Source: Polyangium jinanense (GTDB taxonomy: Bacteria; Myxococcota; Polyangia; Polyangiales; Polyangiaceae). From it: a stretch of 64,000 nt of DNA. Of the stretch, positions 44,450-53,515 are shown piece after piece. A model generated the notes under the pieces. It saw nothing but the letters and a program-made list of their open reading frames with translations. It searched no databases and was not told the origin of the DNA. The position numbers were made by a program, and so were the translations under genes. Position 1 is the stretch's first letter. The number at the start of each line of letters is the position of its first letter. The DNA lies in the NCBI RefSeq assembly GCF_028435365.1, contig NZ_JAGTJJ010000014.1:124001-188000 (forward strand), written 5' to 3'.

Positions 44450-45263
44450 GACAAACCTCCGCGTGTTCTGCCGGCGCCGTCGCCTGCTCCTCCAGAAATT
44501 CGAGCAAGAGCCGGTTGAATGCTTCTGGTTGATCGATCGGCGTGCAATGCCGCGAGCCTTCGACGACGGCCACGCGGGCCCGCGGAATCCGGGCGGCGTA
44601 GGCTTCCTTTGCCGCGACCGGGGTATAATCTTGATCTCCCGTGACGACGAGGACCGGGCACCGGATCGTGCCGATCCGCTCGGCCACGCTCCAGCCGAGG
44701 ATCGCCTTGGTCGAGGCGAGATATGCGGCCTCGTCGTTCTGCCCGAGCCGCGCAGCGAGCTTTTGGCGCAGCGCCGCCTGGTCCGAGCGCGGGAAGTTCA
44801 TGGAGGCGATCTTCCGGGCAAACCCTCGCACGCCGAGCACGCGCAAAGCGACGAGGCGCTGCACGACCGCGAGGTGCTCGCGCCACGTGCGCGGCACGAA
44901 GGCCGGGGCGCTGTTTACCACGACGAGCGACCGGACGAGCGAGGGCGCGTCGACGGCGAGCTGAAAGCCGATCATGCCGCCCATCGAGAAACCGACGACG
45001 TGCGCCGGGCCGAGCGCGAGCCGTCGCAGGAGCTCGGCCACGTCGGCGGCGAACGTCGCGATCCGATAGGGACCCGCGGGCTTCCCCGACCGACCGTGGC
45101 CACGCAGATCGACGGTGACGACCGTGTACCGCTCCGCGAGCGCCGGGACCTGCATCTCCCAATCGAGCAGGCTCGAACCGAGGCCGTGCAAGAGGAGCAC
45201 GACCTCCCCTCGCCCCTTCACCTCGTACTGAATCTCACACCCGTCGACGTAGATGTGCGACAT
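44439..45263 (-). CDS. alpha/beta hydrolase
   Basis: 274 residues, no signal peptide, so cytosolic. HGLGSSLLDW oxyanion region (26-35), nucleophile S93 in GFSMGG, acid D210 or D212 in VVTGDQDYTP and H239 in EGSRHC. Fold and length match lactonases, haloperoxidase-like and 3-oxoadipate enol-lactonase-like enzymes; substrate unknown. First gene of the operon with the secreted esterase and TetR, with a candidate operator upstream (45291-45307). Confidence 0.88.
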   Translation of the reverse strand: MSHIYVDGCEIQYEVKGRGEVVLLLHGLGSSLLDWEMQVPALAERYTVVTVDLRGHGRSGKPAGPYRIATFAADVAELLRRLALGPAHVVGFSMGGMIGFQLAVDAPSLVRSLVVVNSAPAFVPRTWREHLAVVQRLVALRVLGVRGFARKIASMNFPRSDQAALRQKLAARLGQNDEAAYLASTKAILGWSVAERIGTIRCPVLVVTGDQDYTPVAAKEAYAARIPRARVAVVEGSRHCTPIDQPEAFNRLLLEFLEEQATAPAEHAEVCHGT

Positions 45264-45290
45264 CGTTCACCTCGACCGCGATCCGGGTTA

Positions 45291-45307
45291 CTGAACGATC
45301 GTTCGTT
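45291..45307. promoter_or_regulatory. candidate TetR operator upstream of the hydrolase operon
   Basis: CTGAACGATCGTTCGTT contains the perfect palindrome GAACGATCGTTC (45293-45304), 28 bp before the hydrolase start. Matches the site at the tetR gene in all but one core base. Confidence 0.65.
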
Positions 45308-45398
45308 AAGATCCTGGGTACCAGAGATCAGGCTGGGAAGTCAATAGGCATTGCAACCGGGCGCACCTCGAATTCCCTGCCCGGGGTATGCTCGTGTC

Positions 45399-46793
45399 AT
45401 GCGATTTTTTTCCTTGGTCGGTTTGTTCGGGCTGCTCGCGGCGTGCGGGGGGAATGAGCCTTCGGGCGCGGGTGGTTCCGCGGGATCGGGCGGATCCGGC
45501 GCCGGCGGCGCGGGCGGCGGCGGCGGTTCAGGCGCGATCACCTACGAATTCGAGACGCTCGGCACGCGCAGCGCGACCTTCGACATGACGACCTACGAGG
45601 CCACGCTCGTCGCCGCACATCGATCCGACGGCGGGACGTCGTATCTGATGGTGATCCCGGCCGCGAAGACGAAGGCCCCGGTCATCGTCGACATGGCGCC
45701 GTACACGGGGATCGATTGGACCGGCGAGGAGGTCGATACCCGCCACGCGACCGAGAACGCCGGGCCCTTCAGCTTCTATCCGGACACGGACGCGCCGCTC
45801 GATCCACCGTCGACGGAGAATTGCGCGTACGGCTTCGTGCCCGCGGAGACGCAGATCCAGGGCGAAGCCTTTCACTTGCTGAACGGCCACGCCGTGATCG
45901 TCGCGTTCGGCCGTTTTTATGCGGGCGGTGACCTCACGGACGACGCCGCCGACGCGGCCGCGCCGTTCCATTACATCGCGGCGCACGCGGCCGACTTCGA
46001 CGCCGAGCGCATCGGCGTGCATGGCAACTCCTGGGGCGGGTTCATGGCGCTCGCGGGCATCGGCAGGCGCCCCGCAGGGCAGTCGATCCGCGCCGTGACC
46101 GCGGCCAATCCCCCAACCGATTTCGTCGATTTCTACGATTACTGGAAAACTACGCTCCCCGCGGTGTATCCGTACAAGGACGAACTCGGCTTCTTCGAGG
46201 GATATCGTCGGCGCATCGAGGCGACCACGGGCGGCCCACCTGCGGACAACGAGGCGGCATTCGAAAAATGGCGGCGCGATGCGCTCTGCGAGGGGCTCGA
46301 CGGCGACGTGATGATCCCGCAGGACGACTGGGACACGCTGGTGCCCGTCGGGCAGACGGAGTCGTTCCTGGCCACGTGCAGCGACAAGGCGCGAGGGCTC
46401 TTCTGGCGTCGCAGGACGCCCGTGGATTACGCGGCGATTCACCTGGCCCACGGCGCGCTGGAGCAGGAGCCTGGTTTCCCGTCGTCACGAACGCTCGGGT
46501 TTCTGCACCTGCACCTCTCCCTCGCGAACGAATCCGACGTGGTGCTCGCCTACTACGACGACGCCGCGCTGCGTGTCTTCTTCCAGACGGTCCACGACGC
46601 CCAGGTCGACGGCAAGGACATCACGTACGCCTCGCCCGCGCTCGCGGACCTGCTCGATCCACGCGTCGCCGCCTACGACTTCGGAACGACGCAGGTGAAA
46701 GCCGGGCCGGATCTCGTGAGCACGATCGTGAGTGACATCTGGGGAACGCCGGTCACCCCGGCGGACCTCGCCCAGGGCTTCCCCGCGCCCTGA
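45399..46793 (+). CDS. secreted alpha/beta hydrolase lipoprotein
   Basis: 464 residues from the ATG at 45399. Lipobox LLAAC (C16), then a GSGGSGAGGAGGGGG linker. Alpha/beta hydrolase core with GVHGNSWGGFMAL (Ser nucleophile in GNSWGG), as in X-Pro or prolyl-oligopeptidase-like secreted enzymes. The large insertion before the nucleophile is typical of such peptidase-like hydrolases. Divergent from the TetR operon across about 135 bp, so the operator at 45291-45307 may also affect it. Confidence 0.8.
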   Translation: MRFFSLVGLFGLLAACGGNEPSGAGGSAGSGGSGAGGAGGGGGSGAITYEFETLGTRSATFDMTTYEATLVAAHRSDGGTSYLMVIPAAKTKAPVIVDMAPYTGIDWTGEEVDTRHATENAGPFSFYPDTDAPLDPPSTENCAYGFVPAETQIQGEAFHLLNGHAVIVAFGRFYAGGDLTDDAADAAAPFHYIAAHAADFDAERIGVHGNSWGGFMALAGIGRRPAGQSIRAVTAANPPTDFVDFYDYWKTTLPAVYPYKDELGFFEGYRRRIEATTGGPPADNEAAFEKWRRDALCEGLDGDVMIPQDDWDTLVPVGQTESFLATCSDKARGLFWRRRTPVDYAAIHLAHGALEQEPGFPSSRTLGFLHLHLSLANESDVVLAYYDDAALRVFFQTVHDAQVDGKDITYASPALADLLDPRVAAYDFGTTQVKAGPDLVSTIVSDIWGTPVTPADLAQGFPAP

Positions 46794-46808
46794 GGGGCAT
46801 CGAGAAAC

Positions 46809-46864
46809 GCGTATCCTTCGGTCGCGGGGCCGAACACGCCCCCACTTCTTCCGAAAGGATACGC
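46809..46864 (+). promoter_or_regulatory. 5'-leader hairpin masking the start of the propeller gene
   Basis: GCGTATCCTTCGG (46809-46821) pairs with CCGAAAGGATACGC (46851-46864) with one bulge. The right arm contains AAAGGA, the only ribosome-site-like sequence before the ATG at 46865, and ends directly at it. It could hide the start or serve as a terminator for the gene ending at 46793. Confidence 0.45.
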
Positions 46865-48220
46865 ATGATGAAGATACCGACCTTGCTTCTCGCCTGCGCG
46901 GCCCTCGCCGTCGGCTGCACCCCCACCGAAGAGGCTCCGCCCGCAGGAAACGCCTTCAGCCTCCGCGCGGGCGGCGCGAGCTGCGACCGCGGCATCGAGG
47001 TGGCCACGAGCGCGAGCGGCGACGTCGCCCTCGTCGGGACGTTCGAGGGTACGGTCGATTTCGGCGGTGGCCCGCTCGTCTCCGCCGGCAGCACCGACAT
47101 CGCGTTCGCCACGTGGGACGCCGAAGGCAAACCCGGCACGAGCGTGCGCTTCGGATCGGCCTCGCAAGACGGCGTCCCGCGGATCGTCGCGGCCGGCGAG
47201 AGTGCGTGGGTCGTCGCGGTGAACACGCAATCCGAGATCGATCTCGGCGGCGGGCTGCTCACGCCCGCGGGTGCGGCGGGCGCGGCGATCGGCAAGCTCG
47301 ACGCGGACGGGAAGCACGTCTACAGCACGATGCTCGGCGCGACCGTGTCCGGGATGGCCGCCGGCGGAGGCGACACGCTGGTCGTCACGGGCAGTTTCAG
47401 CGGCACGCTCGTCCTTGGCAGCGAAACGCTCACGAGCGTGGGCGCGACGGACGTGTTCGTCGCGAAGCTCGACGGGAAAGGCGCGGTCGTCTGGGCCCGA
47501 GCGTTCGGCAGCGCGGGCCTCGAGTCCGGCATGGATGTGGCCGTGGATGCGAGCGGAAACGTCCTCCTCGGCGGCGGCATGCTCGCGCCGGTCGATTTCG
47601 GCGGCGGGCCGACCACGATCGCGGGCGGCGTGGACGCGGTGCTCGTGAAGCTCGACGCGAACGGCAACCACGTCTTCACGAAGACCTTCGGCGACGTCGC
47701 GGACCAGGTCATCCAGGCCGTGGCCACCGACGCGCAGGGAAACATCTTCTTCGGCGGGCTCTTCGAGGGTCGGCTCGACTTCGGCAGCGGCGAGCTCGCC
47801 AGCCAGGGACGTGATCTCTTCCTCGGAAAACTCGATCCTACCGGCGCCGAGCTCTGGACGCGCACGTTCCGGCTCACCTCGGCCGAGTGGGACGACTCGG
47901 CGCCCCGGATCGCGGCCGATCCGAAGGGCGGGCTCGTCATGACGGGGACGTTCACCGAGGCGGTGAACCTCGGCGGCCTGGCGCTCGAAGCGGCCGGACA
48001 GACCGACGTCTACTTCGCGCGGTACGACGCCACGGGCAAACACGTCCAGAGCCGCGCGATCGGCGATGCGAGCTACCAGCTCGCCGGCGGCGTCGCCGTG
48101 GATCGGACCGGCGCCGCGGCCATCACTGGCTCGTTTTACGGGACGATCGACTTCGGCCAGGGACCGCTCGAAACCGCGGGCGACTGCGACATTTATCTCG
48201 CGAGGTTCCCCGCCCCCTGA
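46865..48220 (+). CDS. beta-propeller lipoprotein, function unknown
   Basis: 451 residues. Lipobox AVGC (C18). The body has about seven repeats of the type ATSASGDVALVGTFEGTVDF, ending in FGGG and separated by ATWDAEGKPG-like turns, an SBBP/FG-GAP type propeller. The same style appears in the three paralogous lipoproteins at 53-58 kb, but sequence similarity is low. Probably surface or periplasmic. Convergent with the kinase-TPR module, separated by repeat copy 4. Confidence 0.78.
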   Translation: MMKIPTLLLACAALAVGCTPTEEAPPAGNAFSLRAGGASCDRGIEVATSASGDVALVGTFEGTVDFGGGPLVSAGSTDIAFATWDAEGKPGTSVRFGSASQDGVPRIVAAGESAWVVAVNTQSEIDLGGGLLTPAGAAGAAIGKLDADGKHVYSTMLGATVSGMAAGGGDTLVVTGSFSGTLVLGSETLTSVGATDVFVAKLDGKGAVVWARAFGSAGLESGMDVAVDASGNVLLGGGMLAPVDFGGGPTTIAGGVDAVLVKLDANGNHVFTKTFGDVADQVIQAVATDAQGNIFFGGLFEGRLDFGSGELASQGRDLFLGKLDPTGAELWTRTFRLTSAEWDDSAPRIAADPKGGLVMTGTFTEAVNLGGLALEAAGQTDVYFARYDATGKHVQSRAIGDASYQLAGGVAVDRTGAAAITGSFYGTIDFGQGPLETAGDCDIYLARFPAP

Positions 48221-48232
48221 CGCAGACGCCTT

Positions 48233-48342
48233 TGCATCGGCCGCATCGCGGCCGATGCACCAAAGGTCCAGGGCTGCGCCCTGGTCCAGGTCCAGGGGCG
48301 GATAGCCCCTGGTCGGGCCCGGGGTGAAACCCCGGCGCTACG
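48233..48342. repeat. interspersed palindromic repeat, copy 4 (half unit, other stem)
   Basis: A 12-bp hairpin (48233-48244/48248-48259, loop ATC) precedes a GC-palindrome block (48264-48342) that is the reverse complement of the copy-2 block. The hairpin stem differs from that of the other copies (TGCATCGGCCGC arm), yet keeps a 3-nt ATC/GAT loop, as if the stem were exchanged. It lies between the stops at 48220 and 48345. Confidence 0.82.
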
Positions 48343-48344
48343 CT

Positions 48345-49301
48345 TCAGAAGGAAAGCTGAACCACCCCTGCCCCGCCGCCCGGCCCGGGCGCGATCGCGA
48401 ACCGCACGTCCCCGGCCGGCGCCGGGCGCCAGAGCGTCCCCGCCGCGAACAGCCCCGCCCCTGCGAGGCTCATCCCCACGATCGCTGCCGTGTTCGACAC
48501 GGGCGCCCCCGCTGCCTCTGGCTCGCCGGCCGTTCCGTTCGTCTCGAACCACGTCGAGAGCCCCGCGATTGAGGCCATGGTGAGCCCGCCGAGGCCCACG
48601 ACGAGCGCCCCGAGCGAGAGAAACCGCCGATCCTCGAAGGTCATCGGCCGCGGCAGCGGCTCGGGGTGCAGCACGATGAGCTGCCGCGTGACCTCGTCCA
48701 CGAGCGGAGGCACCTCCACGTCGACCAGCGTCCCCGCCTCTGCCACCGCGATCTCGCGCCGGAACGGCCGCTTCCCCGGCGCGGTTGCTTCGAGCACGTG
48801 GGTTCCTGTGGTGACGACGATGCCCGCGTTCCACAGGGTCCGATCGATCAAGCGTTCATCCCAGGTGATGGCGAACCCTAGATCGCGCAGGGCCTCTTCG
48901 GGCACGCTCATGTTCACCACGGCGACCCGCGGGCTCAGCGCGGAGAGCCGCGCCCGCGCGACCTCGGCGCGATCCTCGGCGTGACGCTGCCGCGCCTGGT
49001 TCGCCACGTCCTGGTAGAGCATGAACGCCTCGCCGAGCCGCTCCGTGTGCTCGTAACACTCGGCCAGACGGAACATCGTCCCCATCGCTGGATCGAGCCG
49101 CCGGCTCTCCTCCAGCATCGGACAGGCCCGCGCGAATTTGCCCTCGTCCATGAGCTCGAGCGCGCGTCGGAACAAGGCCTCCGCCCGCTCCTCCGCGAGC
49201 GGCTCGCGTGTTCCCTCGGCCGCCACGGGCCCCGCGAACGATGCGATCATCGAGACGACCGAGACCAGGAGGATCGAACTCTTCCGAAGATGAAGTTTCA
49301 T
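48345..49301 (-). CDS. TPR-containing membrane protein of kinase module 1
   Basis: 318 residues. ATGA overlap with the kinase gene (49298-49301). Signal peptide (LLVSVVSMIASFAGPVAAEG), TPR-like helices (about 40-125; LFRRALELMDEGKFARACPM, MGTMFRLAECYEHTERLGEA), a region with LSPRVAVVN and PEGA-like strands, then two C-terminal membrane helices (LSLGALVVGLGGLTMASIAG and IVGMSLAGAGLFAAGTLW). Its paralogue at 58452-59480 has the same order, so it is a module of kinase plus TPR partner. A periplasmic scaffold under kinase control is inference. Confidence 0.8.
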   Translation of the reverse strand: MKLHLRKSSILLVSVVSMIASFAGPVAAEGTREPLAEERAEALFRRALELMDEGKFARACPMLEESRRLDPAMGTMFRLAECYEHTERLGEAFMLYQDVANQARQRHAEDRAEVARARLSALSPRVAVVNMSVPEEALRDLGFAITWDERLIDRTLWNAGIVVTTGTHVLEATAPGKRPFRREIAVAEAGTLVDVEVPPLVDEVTRQLIVLHPEPLPRPMTFEDRRFLSLGALVVGLGGLTMASIAGLSTWFETNGTAGEPEAAGAPVSNTAAIVGMSLAGAGLFAAGTLWRPAPAGDVRFAIAPGPGGGAGVVQLSF

Positions 49302-50773
49302 TTGCGTGAACGACCAAAAGGATCGGCCGCTCGCTTGGGCGGCTCTTTCTTGCGGGCTTGCGCGTCGTCGCGTTGCGGGGCTTCCGCCTCGTCTGCGCAT
49401 CCTTCGAGGCCGGCGATGGCCTGCGGCGCGGGCACCTTCGGGCTCTCGGACGGGACCGCGGGCGCGGCGAGCGCCTTGGCGACGGGCGCGAGGTTCGGCG
49501 GGGTCGCCTGCGCCCCATCATCGACCGCGGCGCTCGCGGGGTGTGCACGCGCCACGAGGATCCGGTCCTCTCGCGACACCCAGATGCCCGTCCCGCCGCC
49601 CACCAGGGCCGCGACGAGCAGCGCCGCGACCACCACGCGCGACCCGTGCTCCCGCGCCCTCGCGGAAACCGTCCACGTCCCGCCCCACGCGGCTCCCGTC
49701 GGCTCGGATGTCGAGCTCGGCGGAGGCGGCTCCTGCATGGAGCGGAGCGTCGGCACGCTCTTCATCGCGGCGCGGCAGTCGGGCGACGTCGGCACGTCGT
49801 CCGGCGCTGGATCCGTGGGGAGCGTCGCGGGCAGGACGGTCACGGCCGGCGACGAGGGCAAGGACGCCCGGCTCAGCTTGCGCAGGCTGCGCGGCGCCTC
49901 CTCCTCGGGCACGAACGGCGCGAGCGCGGCGGCGAGCTCGAGCGCCGAGGGAAAACGATCGTCGGGGTTTTTCCGCAGACAGCGGCGCACCACCGCGTCG
50001 AGGGCCGGCGGCACGTCGGGCCGACGCACCGAGAGCGGCCGTGGCTCTCGCTCCAGGATCCCCTCGTACACGTCCGAGAGACTGCGCGCCGCGAAAGGCG
50101 CTTCTCCTGCGAGCAGCCTGTACAGGATGGCGCCGAGGGCCCAGATGTCCGTCCGCGCGTCGACGTCCCGCGTCGAGCGCATCTGCTCCGGCGACATGTA
50201 AAGCGGCGAGCCGAGGATGTCGGTCGTCCGGGTCATCCCCGAGGGCGCGCGGGCGTCGCAGCGCTTCGAGATGCCGAAATCGAGCACCTTGACGCAGGGC
50301 GATCCGTCGGGTCTGTGGGTGAGGAAGAGGTTTGCCGGCTTCAGATCGCGGTGAATGATGCCGGCCGCGTGGGCCTCGACGAGCGCGTTGCACGCGTGCA
50401 TCACGTAGAGCACGGCTTCTGCCACGGGCAAACACTCGCGCTTCTTGCCGATCTGCTGCAGATCGCTGCCTTCGAGGTACTCGAGCAAGATGTACGGGAT
50501 GCCCCTCGGCGTCCTCCCTGCGTCGAAGACACGCGCCACGTGCTCGCTACGTAACTTCGCGGCGGCCCTGGCTTCCCGGAAGAAGCGCGCGAGCGCTTGC
50601 CGGTTCCCGATCTCGGCGGGATGCATCAGCTTCACGGCGTAGAGCGCGTCGAGCTGGGTGTGCCTCGCCGCGACCACGATCCCCATGCCGCCGACGCCGA
50701 GGACGCGCTCGACCCGGTACTTCCCAAAGAGCACGTCTCCCACCGATACACGCGCGAACGACGGCTCGTTCAT
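49298..50773 (-). CDS. Ser/Thr protein kinase, module 1
   Basis: 491 residues from the ATG at 50773. Complete Hanks kinase: LGVGGMG (Gly loop, about 25-31), AVKLM with K48, IIHRDLKPANLFL, VLDFGISK, YMSPEQ. C-terminal half: a low-complexity region, a single membrane helix (VVVAALLVAALVGGGTGIWV) and a short extracytosolic tail without PASTA or other sensor domain. Myxobacterial PknB-type kinase. Coupled by ATGA to the TPR gene downstream. It is divergent from the heptose genes across about 250 bp that contain no gene. Confidence 0.92.
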   Translation of the reverse strand: MNEPSFARVSVGDVLFGKYRVERVLGVGGMGIVVAARHTQLDALYAVKLMHPAEIGNRQALARFFREARAAAKLRSEHVARVFDAGRTPRGIPYILLEYLEGSDLQQIGKKRECLPVAEAVLYVMHACNALVEAHAAGIIHRDLKPANLFLTHRPDGSPCVKVLDFGISKRCDARAPSGMTRTTDILGSPLYMSPEQMRSTRDVDARTDIWALGAILYRLLAGEAPFAARSLSDVYEGILEREPRPLSVRRPDVPPALDAVVRRCLRKNPDDRFPSALELAAALAPFVPEEEAPRSLRKLSRASLPSSPAVTVLPATLPTDPAPDDVPTSPDCRAAMKSVPTLRSMQEPPPPSSTSEPTGAAWGGTWTVSARAREHGSRVVVAALLVAALVGGGTGIWVSREDRILVARAHPASAAVDDGAQATPPNLAPVAKALAAPAVPSESPKVPAPQAIAGLEGCADEAEAPQRDDAQARKKEPPKRAADPFGRSRK

Positions 50774-51020
50774 CGTACACGTCCCCCCTCTCGACCCTCG
50801 GGGGCTTTGCTCGGAAAGCCGAACCGCGCTCCCGTCCCCCGGGGCTCTCTCTAGCCTATGCGCTCTCGTTCGATGCCCGACCCTCCCGGTTTGCCGCACC
50901 GCGTATCGACCCCCGAAGCGAAAAATCTACGGGAATGTGGCCCGGACGGGGTTTCACCGCTCCGGGCGTCCGCGTGTTTTTTCCTCGGCGGCCAAACCCG
51001 ACTAAGCTCCCGCCCGCGCC

Positions 51021-51785
51021 GTGCCGAACGTCCCTTCGAACGCTCCCCTCGCGCCGCCCGCGCGCCGACAAGCCGTGGTCCTCTGCGGAGGCCTCGCCAC
51101 GCGCATGTACCCGCGCACGCTCGAGATGCCCAAGTTCCTCCTCCCGATCGCGGGCCGTCCGTTCGGACATCACCTGCTCGCGCGGCTCGCCGAGGCAGGC
51201 TACGAGGAGGTCGTGCTCTGCATCGGACACCTCGGCGACGTGATCCGCACGGCCATCGGGGACGGCGCGACGTTCGGCCTCGGCGTCGTCTACGCCGACG
51301 AGGGCGAAACTCGGCTCGGCACGGCGGGCGCGATCCGGCGCGCGCTTTCGCATCTCGGCGAGGCGTTCCTCGTGACGTACGGCGACTCGTACCTGCCCTT
51401 CGACTACGCCGCGCCGCTCGCCGATCTCGAGGCGCACCCCGAGGCGCGCGGCACGATGTCCGTCTACCGCAATGCGGATCGCTGGGACGATTCGAACTGC
51501 GAGATCGGAGGCGGCCGCGTCCTCCGCTACCAGAAACGCAAGCCCGGCGAGGCGCGAGATCCCGCCCTGGATCACATCGACTACGGCGCGATCGCGCTCC
51601 GCCGCGAGGTCATCGCGGCGCTGCCCGAAGGTCCGAGCGACCTCGCCCCCGTGCTCACCCGGCTCGCCGCCGAGGGCGCGCTCCGGGCGCTCGTCGTGAC
51701 GCAAAGGTTTTACGAAATCGGATCGGAATCCGGTTATCAGGAGCTCGAAGCGCATCTCGGCGCCCGGGCGGAGGTCTCCACGTGA
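51021..51785 (+). CDS. sugar-nucleotidyltransferase (HddC-like)
   Basis: 254 residues from a GTG. Mannose-1-phosphate guanylyltransferase-like nucleotidyltransferase: CGGLATRMYPRTLEMPKFLL with GG 23-24, R28 and K38, then VTYGDSYLPFDY (metal Asp). With the adjacent HddA-like kinase it fits D-glycero-D-manno-heptose 1-phosphate guanylyltransferase, which makes GDP-heptose for surface glycans. The exact sugar is inference. GTGA overlap with the kinase gene couples the two. Confidence 0.85.
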   Translation: MPNVPSNAPLAPPARRQAVVLCGGLATRMYPRTLEMPKFLLPIAGRPFGHHLLARLAEAGYEEVVLCIGHLGDVIRTAIGDGATFGLGVVYADEGETRLGTAGAIRRALSHLGEAFLVTYGDSYLPFDYAAPLADLEAHPEARGTMSVYRNADRWDDSNCEIGGGRVLRYQKRKPGEARDPALDHIDYGAIALRREVIAALPEGPSDLAPVLTRLAAEGALRALVVTQRFYEIGSESGYQELEAHLGARAEVST

Positions 51786-52777
51786 TCGTTTCTCGCGCGC
51801 CCGTGCGCTTCTCGCTCGGCGGCGGAGGTACCGATCTCCCGGCGTATTCGACGCGCTTCGGGGGATACCTGGTCTCCGCGGCCATCGACAAATACATCTA
51901 CGTCACGGCGAACAAGCGGTTCCACCGCGACATCCGCCTCGCGTATTCGAAGACCGAGATCGTCTCCAGCGTCGATCGCGTCGAGCACCCGATCTTTCGC
52001 GAAGCCTTGCGAATGACGGGCATCGACCATTCGATCGAGCTCACGAGCGTGGCCGATCTTCCGGCGAACTCGGGCCTCGGCTCGTCGAGCGCGTTCACGG
52101 TCGCGCTCTTGAACGCGCTCCACACGTACAAGCGTGAGTTCGTCTCCTCGGAAAAACTCGCCGAGGAGGCGTGCACCCTGGAGATCGAGCGGCTCGGCGA
52201 GCCCATCGGCAAGCAGGACCAGTACATCTCGGCCTTCGGCAACGTCACGGCCTTCCGCTTCAACCCCGACGGCACCGTGCACGTCGAGCCCGTGCCCGTC
52301 CGGGACGAGGTGCTCGACGAGCTCGAATCGAACCTCGTCATCATCTGGTCCGGCATCGAGCGCCCGGCGCGTATCGTCCTCAGCGAGCAGGGCCAGAGGC
52401 TCCGCGAGCTCGAGCCGCCCGTGATCGAGTCGATGCACCGCATCAAGGAGATGGGCCACGAGACCTACCGGATCCTCACGAGCGGCGACATCGATCAGTA
52501 CGGCGAGCTCTTGCACGTGCACTGGTCGCACAAGCGCAAGCTCGCCTCGAAGATGACGGACTCGGTCATCGACGAGCATTACGAGGCGGCGCGGAACGCC
52601 GGGGCGATCGGCGGCAAGCTGATGGGCGCGGGCGGCGGCGGCTTCTTCATGTTTTACGTCCGCCCCCAGGATCGACGCCGCGTGCTCGAGACCATGATCG
52701 CCCGGGGCCTGCGCCCGCTGCGTTTCCGCTTCGACATGGATGGCGCCCGCATCATGGCCAACATGCATCGATCCTGA
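51782..52777 (+). CDS. GHMP kinase, HddA-like (heptose 7-phosphate kinase)
   Basis: 331 residues from GTG at 51782, overlapping the preceding stop as GTGA. GHMP motifs: N-terminal SRAPVRFSLGGGGTDLPAYS, motif 2 LPANSGLGSSSAFTVALL, motif 3 KLMGAGGGGFF. GGGGTDLPAY is characteristic of HddA-type D-glycero-alpha-D-manno-heptose-7-phosphate kinases. Cytosolic. Forms a two-gene unit with the nucleotidyltransferase; isomerase and phosphatase of the pathway are not in the window. Confidence 0.87.
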   Translation: MIVSRAPVRFSLGGGGTDLPAYSTRFGGYLVSAAIDKYIYVTANKRFHRDIRLAYSKTEIVSSVDRVEHPIFREALRMTGIDHSIELTSVADLPANSGLGSSSAFTVALLNALHTYKREFVSSEKLAEEACTLEIERLGEPIGKQDQYISAFGNVTAFRFNPDGTVHVEPVPVRDEVLDELESNLVIIWSGIERPARIVLSEQGQRLRELEPPVIESMHRIKEMGHETYRILTSGDIDQYGELLHVHWSHKRKLASKMTDSVIDEHYEAARNAGAIGGKLMGAGGGGFFMFYVRPQDRRRVLETMIARGLRPLRFRFDMDGARIMANMHRS

Positions 52778-52927
52778 CCGAGCGGAAAATCGTAGCCGCA
52801 CCGGAAACACCTCCCGGCCCGCCGATGTCGAAAAAACTCGGAACCTCGCGCCGAGGTCGATGTCTTCTCGCCGTTCCCCGAGCGCGACCCCGAACGTCGC
52901 GCACGACGGAGGAGAAGGAGATTCACC

Positions 52928-53482
52928 ATGGGCGGCGTCGACGTTGGCAGCGAGGGCGGCAAGAAGAAGGCGACGAATGCGGAGATCAACATGGTCCCGT
53001 TCATCGACCTCTTGATGTGCACGATCGCGTTCCTGCTCATCACGGCCGTCTGGGTGACGAATTCGCGCATCAATGCGGACGCGCAGGTCCCCGGGCCTCC
53101 GAGCCCGGACCCGCTCACCGTCATCCCGCCGGAAAAAGTGCTGAACGTGCACATCGGCGAGAGTGATTTCGCGCTCGTGTGGAAGCAGGGCGCGACCGTG
53201 GTGAGCGAGGTCCGCATTCCGAAGAGTTCGCAGCAGGTGGGCGAGCTCGTGCAATACCCCGACCTCGAGAAGAAGCTCGCGGCGGAGTGGCAGGCGAACG
53301 CGAATCACCGCGATCCGAGCGACAAGAAGCTCGATCAGGCGATCTTGCACACGGACAACCGCACGCCGTTCCGGGAGATCGTCGCGGTGCTCGATGCGCT
53401 CTACGCGACGAAGCGCACGGTGAAGCACGAAGGCGGCGACAAGGAATTGCCCGTCTTCAACATGACGTTCGCCGCGCGCTGA
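52928..53482 (+). CDS. orphan ExbD/TolR-family protein
   Basis: 184 residues, a strong AAGGAG 8 bp before the ATG. N-terminal helix with VPFIDLLMCTIAFLLITAVW, the ExbD/TolR layout with an Asp in the helix. The periplasmic region is longer than in the ExbD at 24686 and includes LVQYPDLEKKLAAEWQANA. No ExbB partner is adjacent, so it must pair with one elsewhere or act differently. Convergent by about 33 bp with the lipoprotein at 53516-55093. Confidence 0.85.
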   Translation: MGGVDVGSEGGKKKATNAEINMVPFIDLLMCTIAFLLITAVWVTNSRINADAQVPGPPSPDPLTVIPPEKVLNVHIGESDFALVWKQGATVVSEVRIPKSSQQVGELVQYPDLEKKLAAEWQANANHRDPSDKKLDQAILHTDNRTPFREIVAVLDALYATKRTVKHEGGDKELPVFNMTFAAR

Positions 53483-53515
53483 GGGCGAGGAACGCGGATT
53501 GGGTGATGCGCGGCC

